From: Acinetobacter brisouioides
GTDB taxonomy: Bacteria > Pseudomonadota > Gammaproteobacteria > Pseudomonadales > Moraxellaceae
Assembly (NCBI RefSeq): GCF_004331075.1
Contig: NZ_SJNX01000006.1
Location: forward strand, 215,366 to 279,365
DNA: 64,000 nt
Direction of reading: 5' to 3'
Numbering within the stretch: position 1 is the stretch's first letter; every line of letters starts with the position of its first letter. The translations under genes and the position numbers were made by a program. A model generated the notes under the pieces. The model was not told the DNA's origin. It ran no database searches and worked only from the letters and a program-made list of their open reading frames with translations. Shown piece after piece: positions 8,964 to 17,268 of the stretch.

Positions 8964-9263
8964 TTACTGACTCTTTTTATTAATTAATGCTTGAAACTCC
9001 TCAGGAGTCTGCTCAGCCAATGATTCTAAAGCCATTCTGACAATACTTGATCTATTCACACGAGCATTATTACTTTTAACAATGAGATCATCAATTAATT
9101 GGTTCAATTCCTCATTTAATGAAAATGTACAACGAACAAACCTTTTTTGAGAAACTTCTAAATCTTTAACTCTTTTTTCCGCTCCAGAGATAAAATTCTC
9201 AACAAGCTGATCTTGTTGTAAAAGTTCTTCCGTTTTCTTCTTTAAACCACTAAGACCTGCCAT
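8964..9263 (-). CDS. Ribbon-helix-helix partition/regulatory protein (ParG/CopG-like)
   Basis: 99 aa. A charged, probably flexible or coiled N-terminus (about 1-38) is followed by a ribbon-helix-helix pattern: strand KRFVRCTFSL (about 40-49), a helix through LNQLIDDLIV, a turn with ARVNRSS, and a second helix IVRMALESL. The layout matches centromere-binding partners of small ParA proteins such as ParG. It lies 3 bp after the ParA gene, so the two form one operon. It is the best candidate to bind the AAGTTAT boxes at its own promoter and possibly the arrays; that link is inference. Confidence 0.78.
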   Translation of the reverse strand: MAGLSGLKKKTEELLQQDQLVENFISGAEKRVKDLEVSQKRFVRCTFSLNEELNQLIDDLIVKSNNARVNRSSIVRMALESLAEQTPEEFQALINKKSQ

Positions 9264-9266
9264 AAA

Positions 9267-9905
9267 TTACACTCCTAAGAATTCTTGTGCTATGCCTTCA
9301 ATTTCAGCTTTTGCTTTATAATCACTCGTTACTTCAAATACAGAAAGACCATTTTCATCAGCATCATCATAAACATTTCGATTCGTTGTAATTTGGTTCA
9401 ATGCTTTAATGCCAAAAGATAAACACGCATCTTTCGCATCTAAAATACGCTGAACTTGTGATGGTAATGTTGGACATTGCGTAATAATTGCACGAGCATT
9501 TAAATCAGGATTCACTGCTTTTGCTAGCTTTAACACTTGTTCCATATGATCCAGTGTCTTCAGATCTCTACGTTTTGGTCTAAAGGGCAATAACATATGT
9601 GTTGCTATTGTCATTGCAGAACGTAATGCTTCAGAATCTTGCCCACCGGCATCGATAACAATGTCTTGATATCTTTTTGCCAAATCTTTTAAAACAAGAC
9701 GAATGTTGCCGGATGCTTGAACAGAAGGAATATTTTTTAACTGTTCATTATCATCACGTTCCTTAATCCAATCTGTAGTTGTACCCTGAGGATCTGCATC
9801 GAGTAAAAGTACATCTCTATTTTTTGTTTGTAAGTAAACACTTAGATTTTGAGCAAGGCAGCTTTTACCAGCTCCGCCTTTTTCACCACCAACTAAAATA
9901 ATCAT
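9267..9905 (-). CDS. parA: ParA-family partition ATPase (ParF-like)
   Basis: 212 aa, the small class lacking an N-terminal HTH. The deviant Walker A KGGAGKS is at 9-15 with the signature lysine, and Walker A'/B motif DADPQG is near 36-41. It would drive segregation of the replicon by forming ATP-dependent assemblies on DNA with a centromere-binding partner, here the downstream ribbon-helix-helix protein. The start codon directly abuts two AAGTTAY boxes and no Shine-Dalgarno is visible. The gene is divergent from repM with the origin between, the usual order in RepM-type Acinetobacter plasmids. Confidence 0.9.
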   Translation of the reverse strand: MIILVGGEKGGAGKSCLAQNLSVYLQTKNRDVLLLDADPQGTTTDWIKERDDNEQLKNIPSVQASGNIRLVLKDLAKRYQDIVIDAGGQDSEALRSAMTIATHMLLPFRPKRRDLKTLDHMEQVLKLAKAVNPDLNARAIITQCPTLPSQVQRILDAKDACLSFGIKALNQITTNRNVYDDADENGLSVFEVTSDYKAKAEIEGIAQEFLGV

Positions 9906-9921
9906 AAGTTATGCAAGTTAC
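9906..9921 (-). promoter_or_regulatory. AAGTTAY boxes abutting the parA start
   Basis: The plus strand reads AAGTTAT-GC-AAGTTAC immediately before the parA initiation codon (complement at 9903-9905). These boxes occupy the place of a ribosome site, so binding there would shut off the operon. The same heptamer is found 25 times at 8196-8395 and in each palindrome of the 157-bp repeats. Confidence 0.55.
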
Positions 9922-9995
9922 GTAATTTTGTTAAAAGTAATGTATAGCGTTTTATAATCTGAATCAACTATCAGGAAATATAAATTTAAAAAAAG

Positions 9996-10004
9996 TTATC
10001 CACA
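9996..10004 (+). promoter_or_regulatory. DnaA box
   Basis: TTATCCACA is a perfect match to the DnaA consensus. It sits at the left of the origin, before the AT-rich repeats and iterons. Confidence 0.75.
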
Positions 10005-10012
10005 AGTAACAA

Positions 10013-10060
10013 TACATTTTTAAATTTATATATATTTTTAAATTTATATTTATAGATAGC
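10013..10060. other. AT-rich unwinding region of the origin
   Basis: Almost pure A/T with a direct repeat of TTTTTAAATTTATAT (two copies about 18 bp apart). This is the expected melting element between a DnaA box and Rep iterons. Confidence 0.6.
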
Positions 10061-10094
10061 CTGTAAGCCTTATTTTATATAGAGTCTGACGGAT

Positions 10095-10225
10095 ATATAT
10101 GGACGTTTTCCTGACAATATATGGACATTTTCCTTGATTAATGTGGACGTTTTCCTGACAATATATGGACGTTTTCCTGACAATATATGGGCGTTTTCCT
10201 GACATTAATGGACGTTTTCCTGACA
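10095..10225 (+). repeat. Six 22-bp iterons of the RepM origin
   Basis: Tandem copies begin at 10095, 10117, 10139, 10161, 10183 and 10205 with a period of 22 bp (the last is 21). The core is ATATATGGAC followed by GTTTTCCTGACA. Units 2 and 3 are the most diverged. The array lies upstream of repM beside a DnaA box, so these are the Rep binding sites of the origin. A related motif, with GATTCCTGACA as its second half, recurs every 157 bp downstream of repM. Confidence 0.92.
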
Positions 10226-10237
10226 TTAAAAAATCTT

Positions 10238-10274
10238 CCATTTATGGACATTAAGTGGTAATGTCCATAAATGG
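10238..10274. promoter_or_regulatory. Inverted half-iteron dyad at the repM promoter
   Basis: Arms of 16 bp (CCATTTATGGACATTA and its complement) surround AGTGG. Each arm holds ATGGAC, the start of the iteron, in opposite orientation. This is the classic operator through which Rep_3 dimers repress their own gene. It ends 22 bp before the preferred repM start. Confidence 0.8.
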
Positions 10275-10296
10275 TTTTATTATCATTAAACACAAT

Positions 10297-11229
10297 ATGG
10301 CAAATGTAATTTATAAAGATAACAACCTAATTGAAGCATCTTACTCCTTAAGCTTGTCTGAACAGCGCTTAATTTTAATCGCAATTATCGCAGCTCGAGA
10401 CATTGAAAAAGATCTTACAGCAGATACGATGCTCACGATTCATGCATCTGAATATATGAAACACTTTAATTTAGGGCGTCAATCTGCTTATGAAGCGCTT
10501 CAGGCTGCATGTGACAATCTTTTTGAACGTAAACTCACCTATAAAGCAATAGATCCTCAGACAGGCAAATTAGCGGTTTATAAGAGTCGCTGGGTATCCA
10601 AAGTGGGGTACGTGAAAGAGGCCGCATGCGCTCAGTTGGTTTTTGCGCCAGATATTTTACAGCTGTTTGTAAAACTCGAAGAAAAATTTACTCGTTATGA
10701 GTTGAAACAGATTTCTCAATTATCGAGTGTCTATGCTATACGTTTGTACGAGCTTCTAATCAGATGGCGAGGTAAAGGTAAATTATATATTAGCGTCTCT
10801 CAACTACGTGAAAAGCTTGGCTTACTTGAAAATGAATATCAAGTCATGGGAGATTTCAAAAAGCGCGTACTGACAGTTGCAATCGACCAGATCAATAAGT
10901 TTACCGATATTGATGTGAGCTATACACAAAAAAAAGAAGGAAGAACAATTACACATATAGAGTTCTCTTTCGATCTTAAAACAACTCTAATCAAAAATGA
11001 GATCTTATTAGAACCAACATATCTACTGACAGCAAAACAATGTGCTTTTTTTGCTCAGAAATTGTGTGATCTTACGCTATATCCAAAGTTTGGGGCTAAA
11101 TATGCGAATATAGGCGAATCAATTGAAGATTTCCGTGAGCGAATCTCACTTGAGCTTTTAGAACAAGAAAATGTGAAAAAGTACTATCCGTATTTATTAG
11201 AAGTTGGGTTCAAAGAAAAATTTAAATAA
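10297..11229 (+). CDS. repM: Replication initiation protein RepM (Rep_3 family)
   Basis: 310 aa from the ATG giving MANVIYKDNN, which matches how RepM proteins begin. The open frame extends upstream to 10255, but that start lies inside the operator dyad. Two winged-helix domains are expected; the early NNLIEASYSLSLSEQRLI segment and the LIRWRGKGKLYISVSQLREKLG block are typical of Rep_3 initiators. It would bind the six iterons as a monomer and its promoter as a dimer. Its presence shows a plasmid replicon, free or integrated. Confidence 0.93.
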   Translation: MANVIYKDNNLIEASYSLSLSEQRLILIAIIAARDIEKDLTADTMLTIHASEYMKHFNLGRQSAYEALQAACDNLFERKLTYKAIDPQTGKLAVYKSRWVSKVGYVKEAACAQLVFAPDILQLFVKLEEKFTRYELKQISQLSSVYAIRLYELLIRWRGKGKLYISVSQLREKLGLLENEYQVMGDFKKRVLTVAIDQINKFTDIDVSYTQKKEGRTITHIEFSFDLKTTLIKNEILLEPTYLLTAKQCAFFAQKLCDLTLYPKFGAKYANIGESIEDFRERISLELLEQENVKKYYPYLLEVGFKEKFK

Positions 11230-11610
11230 CTCAAATATCATTGAAGTTCATAACTTTAGAAATACTCGGCCTATTTTTATAGAAAATTGGATCAGTATTG
11301 AATAGCTCCAAGGCTTTAGATCTTCAGTATTTTGAGGTGGTGATCACTTTTCGATATAAATTCCATCTATTTCTTTTTTTACAGTGCATCATGAGAAGAT
11401 TAATTAGCATTGATACCGCAAAATAGCAGTAAAGCTTGCAGCAAGCATATCCTAGATTTTGAGGTTTGGATAAGCCTACAATTAATTCAGAATGAAAGAT
11501 GCTAACATTCATCTTGTTCAATGACTGAATTGAAAACATTGTAAAGGGTTGTTCTGTACAGCCCCAATATATAAGCAAATTTATAATAGAAGCGAAATAT
11601 AAAGTATTTT
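11230..11610. other. Non-coding stretch after repM
   Basis: About 380 bp without a convincing gene; an 84-codon minus-strand frame has no recognisable features. No terminator hairpin was identified. It leads directly into the long tandem repeats. Confidence 0.5.
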
Positions 11611-12743
11611 ATAGCTTACGTAAGTTATTTGACTTTATAACTTGTGAAATGATTCCTAATTTATCTACCCTGCTGATCATATTGAAATCAATATGTTATT
11701 CCTGATGATCAATGTTCAGCGATTATCCTGATATATGGACAGATTCCTGACAAAAGTTAGATACCTCATAACTTACATAAGTTATTTAACTTTATAACTT
11801 ATGAGGTGGTCGTTAATTTATCTGTCATACTGATCATAATGAAATCAATATGTTATTTCTGATGGTTAATGTTCAGTGATTACCCTGATATATGGACAGA
11901 TTCCTGACAAAAGCTAGATACCTCATAACTTACATAAGTTATTTAACTTTATAGCTTGTGAAATGATCGTCAATTTATCAGCCCTGCTGATCATGATGAA
12001 ATCAATATGTTATTCCTGATAGTTAATGTTCAGCGGTTATCCTGATATATGGACAGATTCCTGACAAAAGCTAGATACCTCATAACTTACATAAGTTATT
12101 TAACTTTATAACTTATACAATCATCGTCAATTTATCAGCCATGCTGATCATAATAAAATCAATATGTTATTCCTGATGGATGATGTTCAGCGGTTATCCT
12201 GATATATGGACGGATTCCTGACAAAAGTTAGATACCTCATAACTTACATAAGTTATTTAACTTTATAGCTTGTGAAATGATCCCTGATTTATCTGCCACA
12301 CTGATCATAATGAAATCAATATGTTATTCCTAATGGATGATGTTCAGTGATTATCCTGATATATGGACGGATTCCTGACAAAAGTTAGATACCTCATAAC
12401 TTACATAAGTTATTTAACTTTATAACTTATGAAGTGATCGCCAATTTATCTGTCATGCCGATCATAATGAAATTAATATGTTATTCCTAATGGATGATGT
12501 TCAACCATTATCCATAATATATGGACGGATTCCTGACAAAAGCTAGATACCTCATAACTTGCATAAGTTATTTAACTTCATAACTTATGAAGTTATTGTC
12601 AATTTATCTGCCATGCCGATCATAATGAAATTGAACCGTTATTTGAGGTCATCTAGATCAGGTAATCGTTATGATATATACGGATTCTTGATAAAATATA
12701 GAAACTCATAACTTAAGCAACTTACGTAAGTTAATAACTTTAG
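11611..12743 (+). repeat. 157-bp tandem repeats with iteron-like and AAGTTAT elements
   Basis: About seven direct repeats with a period of 157 bp. The landmark ATATATGGAC falls at 11731, 11888, 12045, 12202, 12359 and 12517, with a degenerate copy at 12674. Each unit has a palindrome ATAACTTA-CA-TAAGTTAT (for example 11768-11785), a conserved middle with CTGATCATAATGAAATCAA, and an iteron-like element ATATATGGAC-RG-ATTCCTGACA in the same orientation as the origin iterons. The last unit is the most decayed. No protein is encoded. It may serve copy-number control, partition or incompatibility; that is inference. Confidence 0.93.
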
Positions 12744-14171
12744 AATATATAAAATTCATAATCTAATCTCATACGCTATTTAATCTAGATTCACCCTTAC
12801 TGAGACTGCGAAAAGATATATGGAAAGGGAAGGGATCTGATCAAAACATGATCTAAAAACTTAACTGGATCCAATTCAGAGAAATTGATGCTAGGGCCGA
12901 ATGCACACTAGAAATATTAGAATTATTTGAATAAGGTCTAAGATGTTCATTGAACGCGAAAGCCTTATATCTGGAACGTAGTAGTAACCAGTTATTTATC
13001 TTATCAATTGACTATTTTTCTGCTGTAAGCATTTGCTGATAATGATTCAGGAGATTTACTCGTAGGCAGTAATCCTGAATTTGTTATGATGAAGTCACTA
13101 GGAACAGGAAGTTCCAGAACATCAAACAATAATAATAAGTTAGAGCATTAGGACGTGAAGTATGACAGGAGTTATACTTAGAAACCAAAGTAATATATTA
13201 ATAATTGTACTAGCTCAAATTTAACCTGATAGCGATAAGAAATTGGGAATTGTTAGCTCAGGTTTGAGGTAGCATACATAAATAAAATGACTATGAAACA
13301 GCAAGTTAAGTTGTTTAATTTGCTGAATTTTCGATATTCATATTAACGACCGTCAGGTCAAACAACGATTAAAAGGCTTTGCAGTAGAATTTGATAAATG
13401 AATAAAAAAGAAGAATATTTTAATTAATTCAACAAGGTATATTTACCTTTTTTCTCGCTGAGAATTGTCGTTTAACTTGATCCTTCACTTGTAGATCAGC
13501 TTGATCAGTGGCAATAGAATTTAGATTTAGAGTGGCATTTAAAATTAAATCACCCGCAAGATGAATTCTATAAATGAATCTGAGTTAGTACGATCTGTTC
13601 TGACTTGTAAAGTCTATTAATAGCCTTTTGATTCTGATAAGTCAGATTTTCCACAGAACTATTTGCAAAGTTTGGGTTACTACAAAGGGTCAATCTTTGC
13701 CAGAGTTTCCATATACCTTCTTATTAGCGCATGGATGAATAAACTAAATGGTGTAATCAAATACTGAATTTTAAAAGTCTGTGTTTTTTTAAATTGTATA
13801 AAAAATAGTTAATTTGATCGTTATTTTTTGATTTAAGGGTTTTATTTTTAAAGCACTAAATCGGTTTTTATATATTTCATTTGTTTCACTTGTAATGTTT
13901 CATTGTGTCTATTGAAATAATTTTGCAATAATTATTTTTCATTTTTTTATGACTGTAGTTTTTTAGTCATTGATATTTATATAAATAAATTTTATTTCTG
14001 ATTTGGCATCAAATTTGCCTTAACAGTAAAGCAGCGTTTGCTTCTGTTAGGAAATTTTGATGTATATCTAAATTGTGCTGTGTAATTTTCTGACCTAAGC
14101 CAACTGTATGTTTAAGACGATGAACATTTATTTTGAACAAAACTTTTAAATTGCATGAAGAAGGTGAATAA
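12744..14171. other. 1.4-kb gene-poor region with possible decayed frames
   Basis: No intact gene was found. Two short coding-looking stretches remain on the plus strand: one near 13037-13150 (GDLLVGSNPEF, then a stop) and one near 13634-13772 (ending ISAWMNKLNGVIKY). Both lack starts and recognisable domains. The last 250 bp are very AT-rich and presumably hold the cio promoter. This zone is the probable right edge of the plasmid-derived block. Confidence 0.45.
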
Positions 14172-14234
14172 ATGACGATGTCTGACTGGCTGGTGATGCA
14201 AGAGTTAGTTCACCAAGAAGAGGTCAAGCAATGA
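14172..14234 (+). CDS. 20-codon upstream ORF coupled to cioA
   Basis: ATG at 14172 has AAGGTG six bases upstream, a good ribosome site. The frame encodes 20 residues (MTMSDWLVMQELVHQEEVKQ) and its TGA overlaps the cioA ATG as ATGA. It has no membrane segment. The cioA start itself would be reached by coupled re-initiation. It may be a leader peptide that sets oxidase expression, or a very small protein; neither is proven. Confidence 0.55.
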   Translation: MTMSDWLVMQELVHQEEVKQ

Positions 14235-15667
14235 GCCTCGGATTAACAGCGTTGGAACTAGCGCGTATTCAATTTGCATTTACGGTCTCTTTCCATATTA
14301 TTTTTCCTGCCACTTCCATTGGATTAGCCTGTTTTCTAGCCGTACTGGAATGGCGTTGGTTAAAAACGCGTGATCCTGTGTATCGGGATTTATTTAAGTA
14401 CTGGATCAAAATTTTTGCTGTGGCTTTTGGCATGGGGGTGGTGTCTGGTGTGGTCATGAGCTATCAGTTCGGCACTAACTGGGCTGAGTTCTCACGTATT
14501 GCTGGTGGTATCACGGGTCCTTTACTGAGTTATGAAGTGCTTTCTGCATTTTTCCTTGAAGCAGGCTTCCTTGGCATCATGATGTTTGGCTGGGGGCGAG
14601 TTGGTGAGCGCGCTCATTTTTTTGCTACGTTGATGGTTGCTATAGGAACATGTATTTCCATGTTCTGGATTTTGTCGTCCAATAGCTGGATGCAAACGCC
14701 GCAAGGATTTGTGATTGAAAATGGAGTGATTGTCCCGAAAGATTGGCTTGCAATTGTTTTTAACCCATCTTTCCCATACCGCTTTGCACATATGGCCGTG
14801 GCTGCATTCTTAGTATCAGCACTGGTTGTTGCAGGAACCTCTGCATGGCATTTGCTTAGAGGTCGTCGAGACGTTTTGGTTAAACGCTCATTTTCTATGG
14901 CGTTATGGATGATTTTATTTGCTGCTCCAGCTCAGGTTTTGGTCGGTGATCAACATGGTTTAAATACATTACATCATCAACCCGTCAAACTGGCAGCGAT
15001 CGAAGGGCACTGGGAAACCAATCAACATGAATCCATGCCACTGTATGTGTTTGGTATTCCGAACATGCAAACTGAACACACAGATTATGCGGTCGGTATT
15101 CCATATTTAGGTAGTCTGATTCTAACTCATGAACTCAATGGTGAAGTCAAAGGCCTTAAAGATTTCACTCCTGAGGATCGTCCAAATTCAACGGTATTGT
15201 TTTGGAGTTTCCGTTTGATGGTGAGCTTGGGCATGTTAATGCTATTGCTTGCACTGTCTGGCTTATTATTGCGTAAGGGCAATAAGTTGTACGAAACATC
15301 ATGGTTGCATAAATTTGCCATCATTATGGGGCCGACGGGTTATATCGCACTGCTTGCCGGGTGGTTTACCACTGAAATGGGGCGTCAGCCATGGGTCGTC
15401 TATGGTGTTTTACGCACCAAAGATGCGCTATCGAGTGTGCCTGCGAGTCAGGTCGGTTTTACTTTAATTTTGTTTGTGGTGGTCTATACCGTGGTGTTTG
15501 GTACAGGTGTGTACTACATCTTCAAACTCATGCACAAAGGCCCTCAGTTTATCTATGCCCAACCTGAAGAAATGGCAGGTGTTGGGCATTTTAAAACCCC
15601 AATGCGTCCACTAAGTGCAGTTGATGAAAGCATTGATCAACCAACTCAGGAGCAGAAGCATGATTGA
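14231..15667 (+). CDS. cioA: Cytochrome bd-type ubiquinol oxidase subunit I (CioA)
   Basis: 478 aa, the catalytic subunit with about nine membrane helices. It oxidises quinol and reduces O2 in the inner membrane. His22 in SFHIIFPATS fits the high-spin heme ligand, and the GDQHGLNTLHHQPVKLAAIEG region is the start of the quinol loop. That loop is short, as in the cyanide-insensitive CioAB branch. The gene overlaps the upstream 20-codon ORF by 3 bp and cioB by 8 bp. This oxidase usually supports growth at low oxygen or under inhibitors of heme-copper oxidases. Confidence 0.92.
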   Translation: MSLGLTALELARIQFAFTVSFHIIFPATSIGLACFLAVLEWRWLKTRDPVYRDLFKYWIKIFAVAFGMGVVSGVVMSYQFGTNWAEFSRIAGGITGPLLSYEVLSAFFLEAGFLGIMMFGWGRVGERAHFFATLMVAIGTCISMFWILSSNSWMQTPQGFVIENGVIVPKDWLAIVFNPSFPYRFAHMAVAAFLVSALVVAGTSAWHLLRGRRDVLVKRSFSMALWMILFAAPAQVLVGDQHGLNTLHHQPVKLAAIEGHWETNQHESMPLYVFGIPNMQTEHTDYAVGIPYLGSLILTHELNGEVKGLKDFTPEDRPNSTVLFWSFRLMVSLGMLMLLLALSGLLLRKGNKLYETSWLHKFAIIMGPTGYIALLAGWFTTEMGRQPWVVYGVLRTKDALSSVPASQVGFTLILFVVVYTVVFGTGVYYIFKLMHKGPQFIYAQPEEMAGVGHFKTPMRPLSAVDESIDQPTQEQKHD

Positions 15668-16664
15668 TTTATCTATCATTTGGGCCGTGATTATTGCACT
15701 CGGTGTGTTGATTTATGTGGTACTGGATGGTTTTGATTTGGGGATTGGTATTTTATTTCCCTTTATCAAAGATCAACAAAAACGCGATGTGATGATGAAC
15801 ACGGTTGCTCCTGTTTGGGACGGTAATGAAACATGGATGGTTCTGGGAGGTGCTGGGCTGTTTGCAGCATTTCCTATGGTATATGCCACCGTGCTTTCAG
15901 CGCTATATTTACCGATAGTCATGATGTTGATTGCCTTGATTTTTCGCGGTGTAGCATTCGAATTCCGTTTTAAAGCACAGCGTTCGAAACACCTTTGGGA
16001 TGCGGCATTTATCTGGGGTTCAACCCTTGCCAGCTTTTTTCAGGGGATTTTGCTAGGGGCTTATATTCAGGGAATTCATACGCAACACGGTATTTTTTCT
16101 GGCGGAAGCTGGGACTGGTTAACGCCTTTTTCTATTTTCACAGGCATCGGTGTGGTGGTGATGTATGCGGCATTGGGCTGTGCATGGCTGATCCTTAAAA
16201 CTGAGCATGATTTACAGCACAGTATGTATCGTTTAATGCCCAAGTTTGTGCTGGCACTGCTTGTGATTTTTGCAGGGGTGAGTCTGTATACGCCATATTC
16301 GCAACCAGCGATTGCAGCGCGCTGGTTAAATCCAGCGCAACTGATGTATTTCAGTCCCGTACCAGTTTTGGTGCTGCTGTTTAGCTTTTTAATCTGGAAA
16401 GCTTGTCGCCAAAAACATGAATTTCGGCCCTTTATTTATACCCTTGTGCTGATGTTTCTGGCTTATACGGGCTTCCTGATTAGCTTGTGGCCAAACATCA
16501 TTCCGCCATCGGTCACAATCTGGCAAGCCGCAGCGCCAGCCAATAGTCAGTTGTTTGCTTTGATCGGGGCATTGTTACTCATTCCGATCATTCTCATTTA
16601 TACCATCATGGCGTATTGGGTATTTCGTGACAAAGTCCGTGTGGATGATGAAGGTTATCATTAG
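15660..16664 (+). CDS. cioB: Cytochrome bd-type ubiquinol oxidase subunit II (CioB)
   Basis: 334 aa from the ATG at 15660 (MIDLSIIWAVIIALGVLIY). The open frame extends 15 codons upstream inside cioA, but this start matches CydB proteins. About eight to nine membrane helices and the early DGFDLGIG motif are characteristic. It pairs with CioA to form the oxidase heterodimer. The 8-bp overlap indicates coupled translation. A 35-codon gene follows 12 bp later. Confidence 0.92.
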   Translation: MIDLSIIWAVIIALGVLIYVVLDGFDLGIGILFPFIKDQQKRDVMMNTVAPVWDGNETWMVLGGAGLFAAFPMVYATVLSALYLPIVMMLIALIFRGVAFEFRFKAQRSKHLWDAAFIWGSTLASFFQGILLGAYIQGIHTQHGIFSGGSWDWLTPFSIFTGIGVVVMYAALGCAWLILKTEHDLQHSMYRLMPKFVLALLVIFAGVSLYTPYSQPAIAARWLNPAQLMYFSPVPVLVLLFSFLIWKACRQKHEFRPFIYTLVLMFLAYTGFLISLWPNIIPPSVTIWQAAAPANSQLFALIGALLLIPIILIYTIMAYWVFRDKVRVDDEGYH

Positions 16665-16676
16665 GATGAATGTGAT

Positions 16677-16784
16677 ATGAAAAAATCTGAAATGCAATGG
16701 TTTATAGGACTATGGTTATTGGGTTTTTTAGGGTTAGGTATAATTGCTGCTATTTTTAGAGGGTTATTATTTCTAGCTTATTAA
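16677..16784 (+). CDS. Small membrane protein, DUF2474/CydX-like oxidase accessory subunit
   Basis: A 35-aa product with a short polar head (MKKSEMQWF) and one hydrophobic helix (LWLLGFLGLGIIAAIF, then R, then GLLFLAY). It starts 12 bp after the cioB stop with AGGA in front. The layout is that of DUF2474 proteins encoded after cioAB, analogous to CydX, which stabilises the bd oxidase. It is easily missed because of its size. The assignment is from length, composition and position. Confidence 0.8.
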   Translation: MKKSEMQWFIGLWLLGFLGLGIIAAIFRGLLFLAY

Positions 16785-16892
16785 TAAGATTTCTTTCATA
16801 AACCAATTTTATTTAACTCGCTAGGAAAAATAAAATGGGTATAAATATTTAGGAAAGAGATCTAAGCGAAATAAATGAGTTTTAAAATACGC

Positions 16893-16924
16893 TGAATATA
16901 AGTAAATTCGTTTACTTATATTCA
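16893..16924. terminator. Hairpin with TTCG loop after the cio operon
   Basis: TGAATATAAGTAAA and its perfect complement flank TTCG, giving a 14-bp stem capped by a stable tetraloop. It lies about 110 bp after the small cio subunit gene and 50 bp before the next gene. No immediate T-run follows, although GGTTTTTA comes 10 bp later. It may terminate, or protect the oxidase mRNA. Confidence 0.5.
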
Positions 16925-16976
16925 GTAGCTTTGGTTTTTAATATAGATAAATAAAATAAATTAATTTTGGGGTGGT

Positions 16977-17222
16977 ATGATATTAATCGCACAGCAACAT
17001 CGATTTAATTACCAAAATCTTTCAGATATTCAACCTAAAGATATTATTTTTGCACGCAAGCGCTCTAAAATATCTCAAAATGAATTGGCAAGTATTTTAG
17101 GTATATCAGTCAGAACATTAGAAAGTTGGGAAAGAGGACACCGAAAACCCTCACGTGCAGCACAATCTTTACTCAGATTGTTTATTCGTGCACCTAATTT
17201 ATTGGTCACTTATTTAACTTGA
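16977..17222 (+). CDS. HigA-like XRE-family DNA-binding protein
   Basis: 81 aa. The Cro/C1-type HTH lies at about 27-58 (KISQNELASILGISVRTLESWERG) and is followed by RKPSRAAQSLLRLF, the tail pattern of HigA antitoxins. No HigB-like toxin gene lies before or after it, so it appears to be an orphan antitoxin or a stand-alone repressor. A strong terminator follows at once. Confidence 0.75.
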   Translation: MILIAQQHRFNYQNLSDIQPKDIIFARKRSKISQNELASILGISVRTLESWERGHRKPSRAAQSLLRLFIRAPNLLVTYLT

Positions 17223-17228
17223 ACGCAA

Positions 17229-17260
17229 AAAAACAAATCACCCTCAGGTGATTTGTTTTT
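17229..17260. terminator. Bidirectional rho-independent terminator
   Basis: AAACAAATCACC and GGTGATTTGTTT form a perfect 12-bp stem around CTCA. A-runs and T-runs flank both sides. It separates the converging HigA-like and AhpD-like genes. Confidence 0.9.
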
Positions 17261-17268
17261 ATTGTAAA

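Noticed and set aside
8911..8965. Possible pdif (XerC/XerD) site around ATTTTCGTATAA on the minus strand
   Set aside because: Only the XerC-like half resembles the pdif consensus; the second half and the 6-bp spacing do not fit.
10050..10241. 63-codon minus-strand frame across the iterons
   Set aside because: Its protein is a repeat of the same 7-8 residues created by the 22-bp iterons; it is non-coding origin DNA.
11611..12743. CRISPR array or repeat-protein gene
   Set aside because: The 157-bp units are conserved along their length with no variable spacers, and 157 is not a multiple of three; stops occur in all frames.
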